Assembly (NCBI RefSeq): GCF_030272615.1
Contig: NC_081406.1
Location: 403,014,939-403,078,938 of the forward strand
Reading direction: 5' to 3'
Length of the DNA stretch: 64,000 nucleotides
Source: Cryptomeria japonica
Lineage: Eukaryota > Streptophyta > Pinopsida > Cupressales > Cupressaceae
Shown: in pieces, positions 1 through 11,489 of the stretch
Layout: every line of letters begins with the position of its first letter
Numbering within the stretch: the first letter of the stretch is position 1
The notes under the pieces: model-generated
What the model was told of the DNA's origin: nothing
The model's input: the letters and a program-made list of their open reading frames with translations, nothing else
Database searches by the model: none
Position numbers and translations under genes: made by a program

Positions 1-1145
1 AAGGTTTCACAACACCCGAGTTTCCAAGTCACAATTCATTGACTCAAACATACCAATTAGGACAATCATTATCTAAGACTCCATACCCTCACTTTGGAAC
101 TCTCAATCACTCCCAATGGCATTTAAAATTACTTCTAGGCTTTACTCAGACCCCCACATACTGACACATTACTTGGTTTGCACATTAGAGACAATATTCT
201 CACTATTTTCATAAGTTGACAGTTTATGTAAAGTTTAGGACAACCACAAAGGAATTAGGCAATCACTTATCAGATACACTGAATCTTGACTTAAGACCCT
301 CAACCCTCCTTCCAAACATACACCACACACTAAGGTTTCCATCCACACTATCTCCCAAGACTATTTTTCATTCAACCGTCACATGTCAAAATCTTTTTAT
401 CACTGTTTTCAAGTTTGTTGTCATGAGGCAATACAAGAGGACAGTCGTGTCACGTCTTTGGTTCAAGGTCTTTTAAGACTTCAAAAATCCTTTTAAATAT
501 CTAAGATGACTTCCCACACACCTTATTCAACCCCCAAAAATATACCAACACTCATTCATATGTACTTTTGCACCAAACCCTCACAAATCTGCGTTTTCAC
601 TGTCCTTCTTGGACTGAGACACCCAAAATCGTCCCAAAAGTCTTCAAATCACGTGCCAAACTTTGAGTGAAAACCCTGCACAGTTGATGAAATGAAACTA
701 CATAATATAATACAGATTTATTTCCATTTGTGGGCTTATTTGGCAAATAAAATAAAAGATATTACATTTTGAGTGCTTGCTGCCAGCCCTAGGTAGGGTT
801 TGGACAGTTTTCACCAAAATGGCTATAACTTTTCAAAAACAAATCCAAAATTAATGAAACCAAAAGGAAATGAAAGTATATTCATGCCACTTAAATTTCC
901 AACCAATTTCCAAATCCAATCAATGCATTTGATGGTGGAAGACATGTGGATAACAAACTGTAATGTTCATAAAACTAAGAAAGAGTGCAAAGAATTCAAA
1001 AGTTTTTATTATTCAAAGGCACTAAATTGACTGTTCTGCTTAAAAAAATTGGTCCTAGTTCCTCATTGTGCTCTTGGTACTCCTGTACCACTTTGTTATT
1101 GCTCATATATTTAATGTTTTATATATTTAATGTATTATTCTTCAG
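1..1145. other. non-coding flank, no gene seen
   Basis: No reading frame here has recognisable protein motifs; the open stretches are short and of low-complexity composition. The last 40 bases are T-rich and end in a consensus-like splice acceptor just before position 1146, so the right edge is probably the intron or 5' region of the transposon pseudogene that follows. No terminal repeats were found. Confidence 0.5.
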
Positions 1146-3075
1146 GTGATGTCCATGTTCTTGTGCAAACGTCGCCTCATCAGATCCCATCATCCCCACC
1201 TATATTGCCAAGTACAATGTCCGCAACACACAACATGCAGACATCCAGTACTGCACATCATACTGACCCCGGAGTTGGTAGATCCCTCTTTTTCTCTCTC
1301 TTTTGTTATGTGTCTATTTCCCTTGAAGTGTTCTTTCTTGGGGCATTTCATAGTGGATTCATTTTCTGCAGCAAGACATGTACATGAGGATGTAGAGGCC
1401 ACTAGTGGTGATACCATAGTAAAATTTCTTGGATCTTCTCATATTTCTAGTACAGGAACATTGTTGGTCACATTTGTGGTGACCAAATATTTGCTTCCCA
1501 TAAAGATAGAGAAGGTTCCAGGTACTTTAAAATTGTTATGCTATATAGAGTAATTGCAATTTACTTATTGATCACTCGTTTTGGACTAATCATCCCATGA
1601 TTTGTTTGCAGGAAATGATATTTTTTATAAAAGTCTTAATGAAATTATATTGGAGATCTTCGGGCCCACCATATGTAAACGGTGGAATGAGCAATAAAAA
1701 GAATTAAAAGATGAGCTCATAAACCATTTGGTTGGGTTGTTCGGAAATGACACATTCAAGAAAAGCAAGGTGCTTGACCAAGCTGGCAAACATCTAAAGT
1801 ATGTGAGGGACTAGTATAGGACACATTTAGAGAAGAACAAAAAGTACGAGTGTCCCCCCATGATTCCAGAGAGGGAGTGGAAGGACTTGATTTTGGATGC
1901 AAAGGAGAGAGTTGAAAGGAAAAAAAGAAATACACCACCAGGCAGAAGAAGGTATGTGATACTATTAAGAATGTAATTATGTACTAATTAGTCTTCATAT
2001 TTATATAATCTAACATATTTCAAACTTTTCATAGACTTCTTGCAACATCAAAGGCAACTAAGGCAAGACTATAAAATCACGGGCAACACAAACTCGGCTC
2101 TGGTGGTTATATGAAAGTTGCCACATGAATTGTAAGTATCAATAAATGAAATGTCACATTGTAATAATAAATTAAAAATAATTTTTTTAATCATTAAATA
2201 GTACAAGCAAAATTCATGACATTAAGAAAAAAATGCAGAGCTCTAAATTCAATAGAGTGCCCACAGAAGATGACATCAAAATTGCCTTTTGGGATAGTCG
2301 TGACTGAACGTCTAAAATAATTGAGTGGGCAAATAGAAGAATCCAGTGCATCCGTCAATCATGTAAATAATCTAAATGAAAATTATTTAAAATTGAATAC
2401 TTGAGAAATAATTTATTCGATGTTAATTTCCAACATAATGTGACTATATTTGTTTTAAATAATCAAGCAATCATAACAATGCATGTGACATTGGAATGAA
2501 GCCTAGATAGGGTGGAACACAACCTGCACATGATGAAGGTCGTGGTGTGCATCCCAGTACTGGAGGTATTCACATTCTAAACAATTTATTTTTTTATGTA
2601 ATGATTATTACAATTAAACATCTTTAATTGAAATTGGTGTAGTAATTAATGTAACCTTTTTTGTTTTTATTTTAGAGCATGACCATGGTAAGCAAGTTGA
2701 GCATGATCCAGGTAGACAACATCAGGAACGTGATGGGTCCCCACCAGGTAAAGAGGACCACTGTTATTCCTTTAAATGAATTTAATTGAAATTGGTGTAT
2801 TAATTAATGTAACCTTTCATGTTTCGACTCCAGAGGATTTAGAGGGTGTTCAGGATGTTGAGGATGAGGCTAGACAAAATGATCAGGAAGATGATGTGGC
2901 CTCATTAGGTAAAGAGCGCCCTTATAATTTTCTTTTAATTAATGAAATACTTGTAACAATAATTAAAAAACTCATGAATTTAACCCATTTCTTTGTTATT
3001 GCAGCGGACCCCCCTTTGCATACGTGTCCTCATCATGAGTATAGGACTAGGCATACATTAACTAGATCAGAGTAG
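1146..3075 (+). pseudogene. CACTA (Ptta/En/Spm, transposase_24-type) transposon protein, 9-exon pseudogene
   Basis: Nine short coding blocks are separated by AT-rich introns with GT-AG borders: 1146-1277, 1372-1521, 1612-1951, 2035-2131, 2202-2362, 2468-2565, 2676-2747, 2834-2908 and 3005-3075 (stop TAG). Block 3 carries the charged, Trp-containing region ending in KKRNTPPGRRR. Block 4 has the H-x-LGSGGY motif typical of the plant Ptta/En/Spm domain, and block 5 continues with FNRVPTEDDIKIAFWDSRD. The last blocks are acidic and His-rich. In-frame stops occur in block 3 (two), block 4, block 5 and block 6, so it cannot make a full protein. This family is an accessory or DNA-binding product of CACTA transposons. 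The 5' exons are not found, and block 1 may not be the first. The family call is from motif memory; exon borders are read directly. Confidence 0.6.
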
Positions 3076-4807
3076 AGGGCAAAAGAACTGAAGAGGGGAC
3101 AAATGATGAAGACAATGAGCGTCCACTTAGTCTTTACCTCCAAGCTTCAAAAAGAAAGAAAAAAACATGATTGTAATCTTATTATATGTTAACAACTAGA
3201 TTTTATGTGTTATTGAATTTAATTATGTGTTAATGAATGTTAATGAATGATATGTGTTAATGAATGTTGATAAATGTTACCTATTATTGAATGTTAATGA
3301 ATGTTGATGAATGTTACGTGTTAATGAATGTTATGTGTTAATGAATGTTACGTGATAATAAATGAATGTTATGTTTCATTACTAGATGAAATAATGTTAG
3401 ACATTAACAGGGAATTTAGAGTGATATTAGGGGGGGGGGGGGAGAGGCCAAATGAGCTTCCACCTTCGCATAGTTGGCCCTGTCATGTAGAGAATATTAA
3501 ACTCTTCTTGAAACAAAGATAAGCTCAATAAGGTAACACACTTTTCTATATTTCATTATGCTCCAATATTAATCTTATTGATGCTAAGCATCTTGTCTAT
3601 AGGTTACATATTCAGTGTTGTAGGTTGTGAACGTGCTTCTATGAGACAGTTCCCCATTACAAGTAAATGCATGCCTCATTGGTTTTGTGAGTTTATTTTG
3701 TTCTAGAATAGACATACTTTCTCTATTCATTCTTAACATTTGTTCATTTTGTTTTAGAATAGACACACTGCCTCATTTTGTTCATTCATTGTTCATTTTG
3801 AGTTTATTTTGGGTCGAATTTGAAGAAAAAGCATGCATAAAAGGAGGTGGAACTACTGGAAACTGACTGTTAAACTAAGTTACTGATTCTTCACTAAAAT
3901 CCCTAGATCCTAATTTTGATTCTGCCCGAGTCCTAGTTCGAGCCTGATTCCCCTTGGATTCCTCCAAGGTCCTTCTTAGGTGGCTAGGTCTTCACACAAT
4001 TATTAACTGATTTTGAACTTTAACCCACAGGATTAACAACTTACCCTTCAACACTAAGCCCTCTCAAGGGACCAAAACTTGACTTCAACCTTTCCAACTT
4101 GGTTTTCCACTTCCTAGGGTCTTCTCATACCCCAAACAACATGATTCTATATAATTAAAACTCCCAAATGACTGGTTTATACCCAAACCCCAAACTAGGT
4201 ACCAACTAGGTACCAACTAGGCTTATTTCCCCAATTAGGTCTCCAAACCCTATTTTTTGGACTTAACTTCCAAACCTCCCAAAATACTTGGAAAAGAAAT
4301 CACATATTTAGATACCCTTTTCAGAGTTACACAACATATCAAAAATAATCACACTACTCATTTGGAGCAACTATACCAAATGATGACTTTTACTTCAAAA
4401 CTAGGCCTAATTAGGCCACTTTTACAAAGAAAGTACCCAAAAAAATTACAAAAAAAACTCAAAACCCAAAAAAAGCATTTATTTACCTTCCAAAACAAAG
4501 TATTTTCATTCCCATTCAAAGAGCCATGCTCATTTGTTAACCCAAAACACAGACCCTCCTTTCTAGGAACAAAAACTAGGGCCTTCTCAAAATGAACCCC
4601 ACAAACACTTCCAAACCAAAACAAAGGTTGTCTCACCTTTAATTAAACATATATTAACACATTCCATCAGAAAAATATACCCTCATTAAGGAAAATATTC
4701 AGATCAAATACATGGTACCATGCACCCCCTACTCAAAAAACACACAACTTGCTCATTTGGTGATCACCATTCAAACATTCATGTTTTTCCTGCACACATA
4801 TGGTTAT
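3076..4807. other. non-coding stretch left of the gypsy element
   Basis: No coding potential is seen. It contains the GTTAATGAAT minisatellite (3185-3375), a run of 13 G at 3430-3442, and a doubled GGTACCAACTA unit near 4198-4218. The sequence from about 3890 to 4800 is pyrimidine-rich on the plus strand and may be an old LTR or UTR of another transposon, but no partner copy is present in the window. Confidence 0.4.
3185..3375. repeat. GTTAATGAAT-type minisatellite
   Basis: Irregular tandem units built on ATGTTAATGAATGTTA, with variants carrying GATGAATGTTA and ACGTGTTAATGA, repeat about ten times. The array lies just past the stop codon of the CACTA-type pseudogene. Confidence 0.7.
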
Positions 4808-4863
4808 TGTTTGCGTAAACTACTACCTGAATGTTGGTGAGTGTGTCAAAACACATGTAAACA
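4808..4863 (+). repeat. left terminal repeat (56 bp) of the gypsy element
   Basis: Starts TGTTTGCGTAAAC and ends AACA. It matches 18242-18294 at 51 of 53 aligned positions plus one 3-bp TAC indel. Similarity stops exactly at the TG on the left. It is followed four bases later by the primer-binding site, as expected for an LTR/internal junction. A remnant of a longer LTR cannot be fully excluded, but the flanking 5-mers argue against it. Confidence 0.65.
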
Positions 4864-4867
4864 AAAA

Positions 4868-4886
4868 TTGGCGCTAGAAGGAGGGC
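4868..4886 (+). promoter_or_regulatory. primer-binding site of the gypsy element
   Basis: TTGGCGCTAGAAGGAGGGC lies 4 bases after the left terminal repeat. TGGCGC cores are typical of Tat/Athila-type plant Ty3 primer-binding sites; I cannot assign the priming tRNA from the sequence alone. Confidence 0.6.
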
Positions 4887-4991
4887 CCAGACTAAACCCC
4901 CGTAGGTAAACCGCATTTGGTATTTCCAGGTAATTGAGGTACTAAGCTAGATCGTATATCGTCTTTTTCTCCTGAGAGATTCCACCGAGTC

Positions 4992-6470
4992 TTGAGGAGT
5001 GGCTCTTCACCGTCTGACTTAGTTGAATTAGGACCTGCCACTAGGAGGAAGAAGGACAAAGCTAAGAAACAACCCTCAACATCCTCACTAGTACAGTCAT
5101 CCATACCCAACGTAGGAGACCAACTAATCCCCAGTCCTCAGCCTATTGCTGCACCTTTCATAACTCAATGTTCACCATTGTTACCTTTGATGGCTTACTT
5201 CAACCAAGACACTACACCATTAGGAACCATACCAGGAGGTATACATGATCTACCTAGAAACCCTGATAAATTTTGTAGCAAATTTTACTATCTAGGCAAA
5301 TGAACGACTGATGAACATATTGAAGCATTCAAAGATGCGGTTGTTTGTAATAATATTGAACATCAAGATGTAGTATGTAGACTCTTCCCATATTCACTTG
5401 GCGAGAATGAATACAATTGGTACTTAACCCTACCTACAAACTCCATCACAAGTTGGGATCTTTTGGAGAAGGCCTTCATTGATCAATTCTGAGTGTATGT
5501 AGACCCTGGGTCTTTATACCATTAGTTTGCTTCTCTTAAGAAATTGCAAAATGAGCCATTAACGACCTTTAATACTAACTTCCAAAGGGCATTCAAGAGG
5601 CTTCAAGCCCCTTACCAGGTAGCACCTAAAGTAGCCATCGACTCATATCTGAGAGCTATTGACCCTTGGACTGCTATGTTCATTAAAAAGAGTGTTCCTC
5701 AAGATCAAAGGGATACCTTAGCGAAGGTCTTCACATTAGCAATTAGCATGAACCAAGAGTTGAATCAAACCCTAGGAGGGATTGGGTATAACCTACCCAT
5801 AGGGGTGAATCAAGGAAATTACAATCAACTCCCAGGTATACCCTCGTCTCTACCTGAAGGTGCTCCAACAATGAACCCCGTGCCAATTTATGCACCCCAA
5901 CCACAAGCAAGTCAATAGTTCACAGCTCAAGCATCGACTTGGCAAAATGGTACCAATAACATTCCCACTCAGACATAGTATGTTGGTCAGCTGCAAGCTG
6001 GAAATCAACAATTTGACAATATGCATCCAACAAACCAACTTCCAACTACGGCATTCGAGAATCAAGGATCCCATATATCTGCTGAAGTAGAGGCCTTGAA
6101 GAAAATGATTTCACAGGTTACTTTAGACTTGAGCCATCTAAAGATGAATCCACCAGGAGGGTATAATCAATCTCAATCATATAATAATCAGCGAAACTTC
6201 AATAACCAGAACTAGAACCAAAGATACAATAATAAACCTTATAATAGGCAATGGAATATGGGTACGAATAATGGTGGGGTGAACCATGACCACCCGGATG
6301 CACGGGATAACCCAAATCACACACAAAGTGTTAACCTTGCTTATATGAATCTACTAACAAATTGGTGCAGGTTGCATGACACGGCTTCCCATTCTGAGGT
6401 TAATTGTGCACAGTTCAAGAAAATAATAAGAATTACTCAAGCTGACTCTCCGCCCAAAGATTGTTCTAAT
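4992..6470 (+). pseudogene. gag: Ty3 Gag, degenerate
   Basis: This encodes the structural Gag of the gypsy element. A basic N-terminal stretch (RRKKDKAKK) and a Pro-rich linker precede the retrotransposon gag core, with NWYLTLPTNSITSWDLLEKAF and, after two stops, TTFNTNFQRAFKRL. A Gln/Asn-rich region follows (NQSQSYNNQRNFNNQ), then a zinc-knuckle-like WCRLHD...HSEVNC at about 6363-6410. Stops at 5301, 5491, 5524, 5916, 5977 and 6213 all lie in one otherwise continuous frame with no frameshift. The true initiation codon is uncertain; the frame is open from just after the primer-binding site. It runs directly into the protease region, so Gag-Pol was probably one polyprotein. Confidence 0.75.
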
Positions 6471-7289
6471 GATGAACCGGATAAGGTTAATACTGCCATG
6501 CTGGTTGATACTTTCCTATGTAAAGAGTTCCAAGCTAAAGCTGATGGTGAACCATGTGTATATCATGCTCAGGCCTTTCAGACCAGGAACAACTATAATC
6601 TTAGAAGTCAAAGCAAGGCTTCGTTAACAGAGCCACCTCCCCCGATAGGCGGGTTTGTACCTTCGGACGCTAATGCGAGCAACAATCCTTGTCCACCTCA
6701 AGCTTTCCAAGGAACACGCCCTAAACAAGTTCAGGGGAAAGATTATGTTCTGAAAGGATCATTTGATGTTACTAAAGAGATGGAAAGGACTGCCACTACT
6801 ATGTCCTTAATGGAAGTACTGAGATATTGCCCTGAACAGAAGAAGGCTCTTCTTAGGAATTTGGAGATGTTAGAGTCACAAAGTAATGAGGTTAAGATGG
6901 CGGATTTTAATGAAGTTGACACTAATGTTAGTAATGATGCAATAGAAAATCCACCATTTTTACTAAGTTTGAAGATATGTGGGAAGAATTTACATAACTG
7001 TTTGGTGGACTCAGGAGCTTCAGGAAACGTAATGCCTTACTCTATATGCCAACAACTTGGACTTCAACCAATACAGGCAAATAGTAAGGTAGTACAATTA
7101 GACAAAATAGAGGTTAATGTCATCGGAGAATTGAAAGATGTATACATACAGTTGGGCACTGACCCTCGAATATCTCGCTATATTGACATTCAAGTGGTAG
7201 ATATTCCAGAAGTGTATGGGATGCTCCTTAGTAGAGATTGGTCCAAGACATTGGGAGGATATTTCTCAACTTGTTTTACCTACTTATAG
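6471..7289 (+). pseudogene. retropepsin (aspartic protease) region of gypsy Pol
   Basis: The active-site motif LVDSGASGNVMP lies at about 7002-7037, inside a retropepsin-like fold that continues to MLLSRDW (about 7218), the usual LGRDWL-type closing motif. Upstream are Gln/Pro-rich linker residues (KASLTEPPPPIGGF) and a helix with YCPEQKKALLRNLE. It would cut the Gag-Pol polyprotein. The segment is open for 343 codons from 6258, one of the longest undamaged stretches of the element, and ends at TAG 7287, most simply a former CAG. Confidence 0.8.
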
Positions 7290-7304
7290 CTTCCTTGGAA
7301 AGGG

Positions 7305-8738
7305 GTGAGCAACCAGATCCAAATTGATAGTGAGCCTAAATTGAAGAAATTGGTCACGGACTATGGTGCTCTCAATGAAGTGGTGTTTGCTGAGGTAAGC
7401 CTAGGGGTTTATAGAGTCAATGAGATTCTTACCTTTTCTGCACCAACCCTGCTTCAACCATTTCAAACCAACAGGACCTCATATAGAAGGTGGGTGAAAG
7501 AGTTCGCTACAGCAGTACAACAAGGAATGTGTTTATTAGGAAATACTATGAAGATACAAGAATTGCTGCTACCAAAGTGGTGTCGGATACACCATGAGGA
7601 AAACTCAGAAGTTTCATGTATCCCATGTCAGAATGAGATCACAAAGTTGATGAATCCGGTTCCGTTCGAGGAAGAAGATCATGCCAACAATACGAGGGAA
7701 GGTCAAGGTGTCGAATTAGAGTCTCAGACAATCAAGCCCATCGACAAGATTACCTTACCTAAAGAATATAACCATGAAGTTCTTGTGATTAAGGTTGTTA
7801 AAAATGAAGAGGGAGAGGTTCCTCTGGAGCTTAAGAAGGAAGAAACACAATCCAAATTTCAACCTCAATTTGAACAGGAAGTTGTTTCGACTACAATTGA
7901 AGTGCCTATACAACTAGGGATTGAACAAACTCAATTATCACAAGGTCTTGAGCTTGAGAAGCAAAAATTATCTCTGAGATCTGACCTCAGCATTGACCCA
8001 AAGGTGAAAAATACGAAGAAACCAAAAGATGAAATATGGTTTTTAAAGTTTGATGGGTCAAGATCCAAACAAGGCAGCAGAGCAGGTGTAGAGTTAACCA
8101 ATCCAAAAGGCAAAACTCTTTTAGCTTCTTATCGACTTCAATTCCCGTGTACCAATAACGTAACGGAGTACGAAGCTTTAATCAGAGGATTACTTTTTGC
8201 TCATAAGAAAGGAGCAAAGTGTTTAAGAGTGCAAGGAGATTCAGAGTTGGTGGTTAAACAAGTGTGAAGCCAGTATGCATGCCATGACAAGAGGTTAGCG
8301 ACATATCGATATAGAGTGTGGGATCTAATTGAAGATTTTGAAGCTTTTGACATTCAATTGGTACCTAGGAAAGTAAACGGGATACCTGATGCGCTGGTTG
8401 TAGCTGCTAGTACATTACAACCAGTAAGCCAATCCCCTTTAAAGAAGTTTTCAGTGGAATTAATCTCTGCACCTGCAGTGCTTGATAATATCAAACATTT
8501 CCAAGTTTTCCTAGATGATGCCCATATCTTATCTTTTCTCGCCAATTCGGGGGCTTCTGAAGATCAAATAATTGATGAAGAAGATAAATCGGATGATTTC
8601 AATAACAAGGGTAACATGGATATTTTGAATTTGCCAACCAATGTTATTCCTAAAGGGATGGTCACTTTGGAGAGACTTTTCGATTCAGACCCGAGAGTAA
8701 AAGAGAGATTAACAACCAATTCGGATGCTCGAAAATAA
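7305..8738 (+). pseudogene. additional RNase H domain upstream of RT (archaeal/RVT_3-like), gypsy Pol
   Basis: After a linker with a second knuckle-like WCRIHHEENSEVSCIPC (about 7587-7637) comes an RNase H fold. It shows FDGSRSKQGSRAG (Asp at 8052), VTEYEALIRGL (Glu), GDSELVVKQV (Asp) and, past a TGA at 8265, an Asp in the NGIPDAL motif near 8380. Those are the four acidic catalytic positions. It resembles the second, archaeal-type RNase H described in Tat-lineage elements. In those elements as I know them it lies after the ordinary RNase H; here it lies between protease and reverse transcriptase. The tail (8450-8738) is an acidic linker into the RT. Same frame as its neighbours; TGA 8265 and TAA 8736 are the only breaks. 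Confidence 0.75.
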
Positions 8739-10310
8739 GAGCCTCATAATATTGGTCCTGAAGGACAAGAGAAAATTGTGTATATTGGGAAGATTTGCAC
8801 TCAAGGTGAAAGAGAAAAGTTGATACAGATCTTGAAAGAATTCATCGATGTAATAGCATGGGGGTATGAAGATTTAAAGACATTTGATACAACAATTATC
8901 ACCCATATGATTCCCCTAAAACCAAACATAAAACCCTTCAGGCAAAAACAACGTCCTGTGAATGCACCGATAGAACCTTTGATCTTCAAGGAAGTGCAAA
9001 GGATACTTTCCGCTAAGATAATTTTTCCAGTATGACATTCTACTTGGGTTGCTAATCTAGTACCAGTATGAAAAAAGAATGGAGAAATATGGCTTTGCGT
9101 GGATTTTTGCAATCTCAACAAAGCTTCTAAGAAAGATAATTACCCACTCCCTTCTTTGGATGAAGTATTACAAATTGTGAATGGTTCACAAATGATGTCA
9201 TTTTTAGATGGTTATTCAGGATATAACCAGGTGTTGGTAAATTATGAAGATCGAATGAAGACAGCATTTACAATGAAGTGGGGAATGTATGTGTATAAAA
9301 GAATGCCATTTGGATTAATTAATGCTGGGGCAACCTTCCAGCGAGCGATGGACACAGCATTCAAAGAACTGATTGGAAAATGCATTATTATTTATATGGA
9401 TGATTTAACGATATTTTCTAAAATCAGGGAAGATCACCCAGACCACCTCATAAAGGTGTTAGAGAGGTGTAGGAGATATGGGATTTCCCTTAATCCCAAG
9501 AAATGTGTGTTTGGAGTGGCTGAAGGAAAGTTGCTTGGCCACGTAATTTATGAGAGGGGGATCTCTATAGACCCAGATCGAGTAGAAGAATTATTAAAAA
9601 TACAAATGCCTGGAAGTAAAAAAGAGATGAGATCTTTCTTCGGAAAGATCAATTTTATGAGAAAATTCATTACTGGATTTGTAGAAATAGTCAAGCCTTT
9701 GAATGAAATGATGAAGAAGGATACTAAGGTCAAGTGGAAAACTGAAGCAAAAGAGGCTTTCGCCCAGATCAAGAAATCCATCGCTGAAGCCCCTGTACTA
9801 ACTAGCCCAGATTATACATTGCCCTTTTACATATATTCTTTTGCTTCACTACACTCAGGAGCCGCTATTTTAACACAAAGGCAAGAGGGAGATGAGAAAC
9901 CTATTGCATTTATGAGTTCTCCCTTTAAGAGTGTTGAGGTTAGATACTCTGCTCTTGAAAAACAAGCCTTTGCATTGGTAAGAGCAGTCAAGAAGTTTAG
10001 ACATTACATCCTGAGGAGTAAAATTTATGCGATTGTCCCTGACCAAGCAGTAAAGTCACTACTCATGCAGTTCGAACTGGGAGAACGATGAGGGAAATGG
10101 ATGGCGATATTGCAAGAGTTTGATTTAGAGATGCATCCAATGAAATTGATCTGAGGCCAAGGATTGTCACAGGCCATGGCGACTGACATCCCTCAAATCC
10201 AGTGCCAACAGTATACATTGGAGTGATTCACTCAGGAACCCGGGTACACCGATTTAGTGTTTATATTGCTAAATAAAAGATGTCCTAAGGGGTTGATAGC
10301 CACGCAAAGA
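8739..10310 (+). pseudogene. reverse transcriptase and RNase H of gypsy Pol
   Basis: RT landmarks run in order: IKPFRQKQRPVNA (about 8930), ILSAKIIFPV, STWVANLVPV, DFCNLNKASKKDNYPLP (9099 on), SFLDGYSGYNQV, YKRMPFGLINAGATFQRAM, the catalytic YMDDL at 9393-9407, and LNPKKCVFGV. The ordinary RNase H follows (IYSFASLHSGAAILTQ, then YSALEKQAFALVRAVKKFRHYI). Stops at 9033, 9069, 10089, about 10152, 10206 and 10311 interrupt a single frame without frameshifts. Most are TGA where the family has Arg, as expected from CGA to TGA decay. The polymerase core 9099-10088 is open for 330 codons. Confidence 0.9.
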
Positions 10311-10311
10311 T

Positions 10312-11489
10312 GAGCATTAAGGCTCAAAAGTGCCAATTATATGATCAAAGATTTGACACTTTATAGGAAGAAGTATGAAGGTATCTACCTTCGGTGTCTG
10401 GATCATCAAGAAGCTCGTAAAATGATTGAGGAATTTCATGGCAAGTATGGCACAAGTCATGGGTCAGCGAATGCTACTGCACATCAAATCTTGAAGGTTG
10501 GGTATTATTGGCCTAGCATATTTAAGGATACTCATGAACATGTTCGTCATTGTCATACGTGCCAAACTGTGGCCTCCCGAGAAAGAAATCCTGCCATGCC
10601 TCTCCAACCAGTGTTTGAGGTAAGACCTTTTGCTCAATGGGTGCTGGATTTTGTAGGTGTTGTTAACCCTAACTCATCTGCAGGACATAAGTTTATTCTT
10701 ACAGCAACAAATTATTGTACCCGGTGGACAAAAGCCATTGCATGCCGAAATGCTACTGTCGAGGTAGTCCTCAAATTTATTGAAGAACACATCGTCACCC
10801 GGTTTGGTATGTCGTTTGCTCTGGTATGTGACAATGGCCCTGCTTTTACTTCCACACAGTTGATGCAATGGTCATATGAATATAAATTGATTTTAAAATT
10901 TTCATCCAATTATTACCCACAAGGTAATGGGGTACCTGAATCCACGAACAAGAACATCCTAGATGTCATCAAGAAGCTGCTTGAGAAGAACCCTAGAGAC
11001 TAGCATAATCAATTGAGATACGCCTTATGGGCTGATCGAACCAGAGTAAAAGTTGCCTTGGGAACTTCTCTGTATTACCTTGTTTATGGCCAGACCCTTG
11101 TTTTCCCAATCAACTTGCAAATACCGGTCCTCCAATTAATGAAGGAGCTTGACATTGAGGATCAGGTAGAGGTTCGCCTCTTAAATTTATTAAGACTTGA
11201 TGAAAAAAGGATTAATACGCTACAACACTTTGCCAAGCACCAGGCCATTGTTAAGTGATGGTTTGATAAAAGGGCCAAGCTGAAAGCTTTTCAGATCTCT
11301 GACCTAGTCCTATTGTGGGATAAGGCCAAAGAAAAGAAAGGTGATCATCACAAATTTGAAAGATTGTGGCTAGGTCCTTACCAAATAGCTGAAATCTTAG
11401 GCGAAAACACTTTTAGATTGAGCTCATTGACTGGAGAACTGGTACCATTGCCCCTCAATGGCCAATTCCTTAAGCACTACTTTGATTAA
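10312..11489 (+). pseudogene. integrase of gypsy Pol
   Basis: The HHCC zinc-binding domain has His residues in the HGKYGTSHGSANATAH stretch and Cys in VRHCHTCQ (about 10543-10566). The catalytic core has Asp in QWVLDFVG (about 10647), Asp in VCDNGPAF (about 10829) and Glu in GNGVPEST (10938-10940), giving the D,D,E triad. The C-terminus has the GPY-type motif RLWLGPYQIAEILGENTFRL and ends with LKHYFD and TAA at 11487. No chromodomain is evident. Stops at 11001 (TAG, W or Q expected) and 11256 (TGA, R expected) disable it. Confidence 0.85.

Noticed and set aside
3430-3442. Run of 13 G as a possible functional G-quadruplex
   Set aside because: It is a single homopolymer, easily a slippage or assembly artefact; no conserved context is seen.
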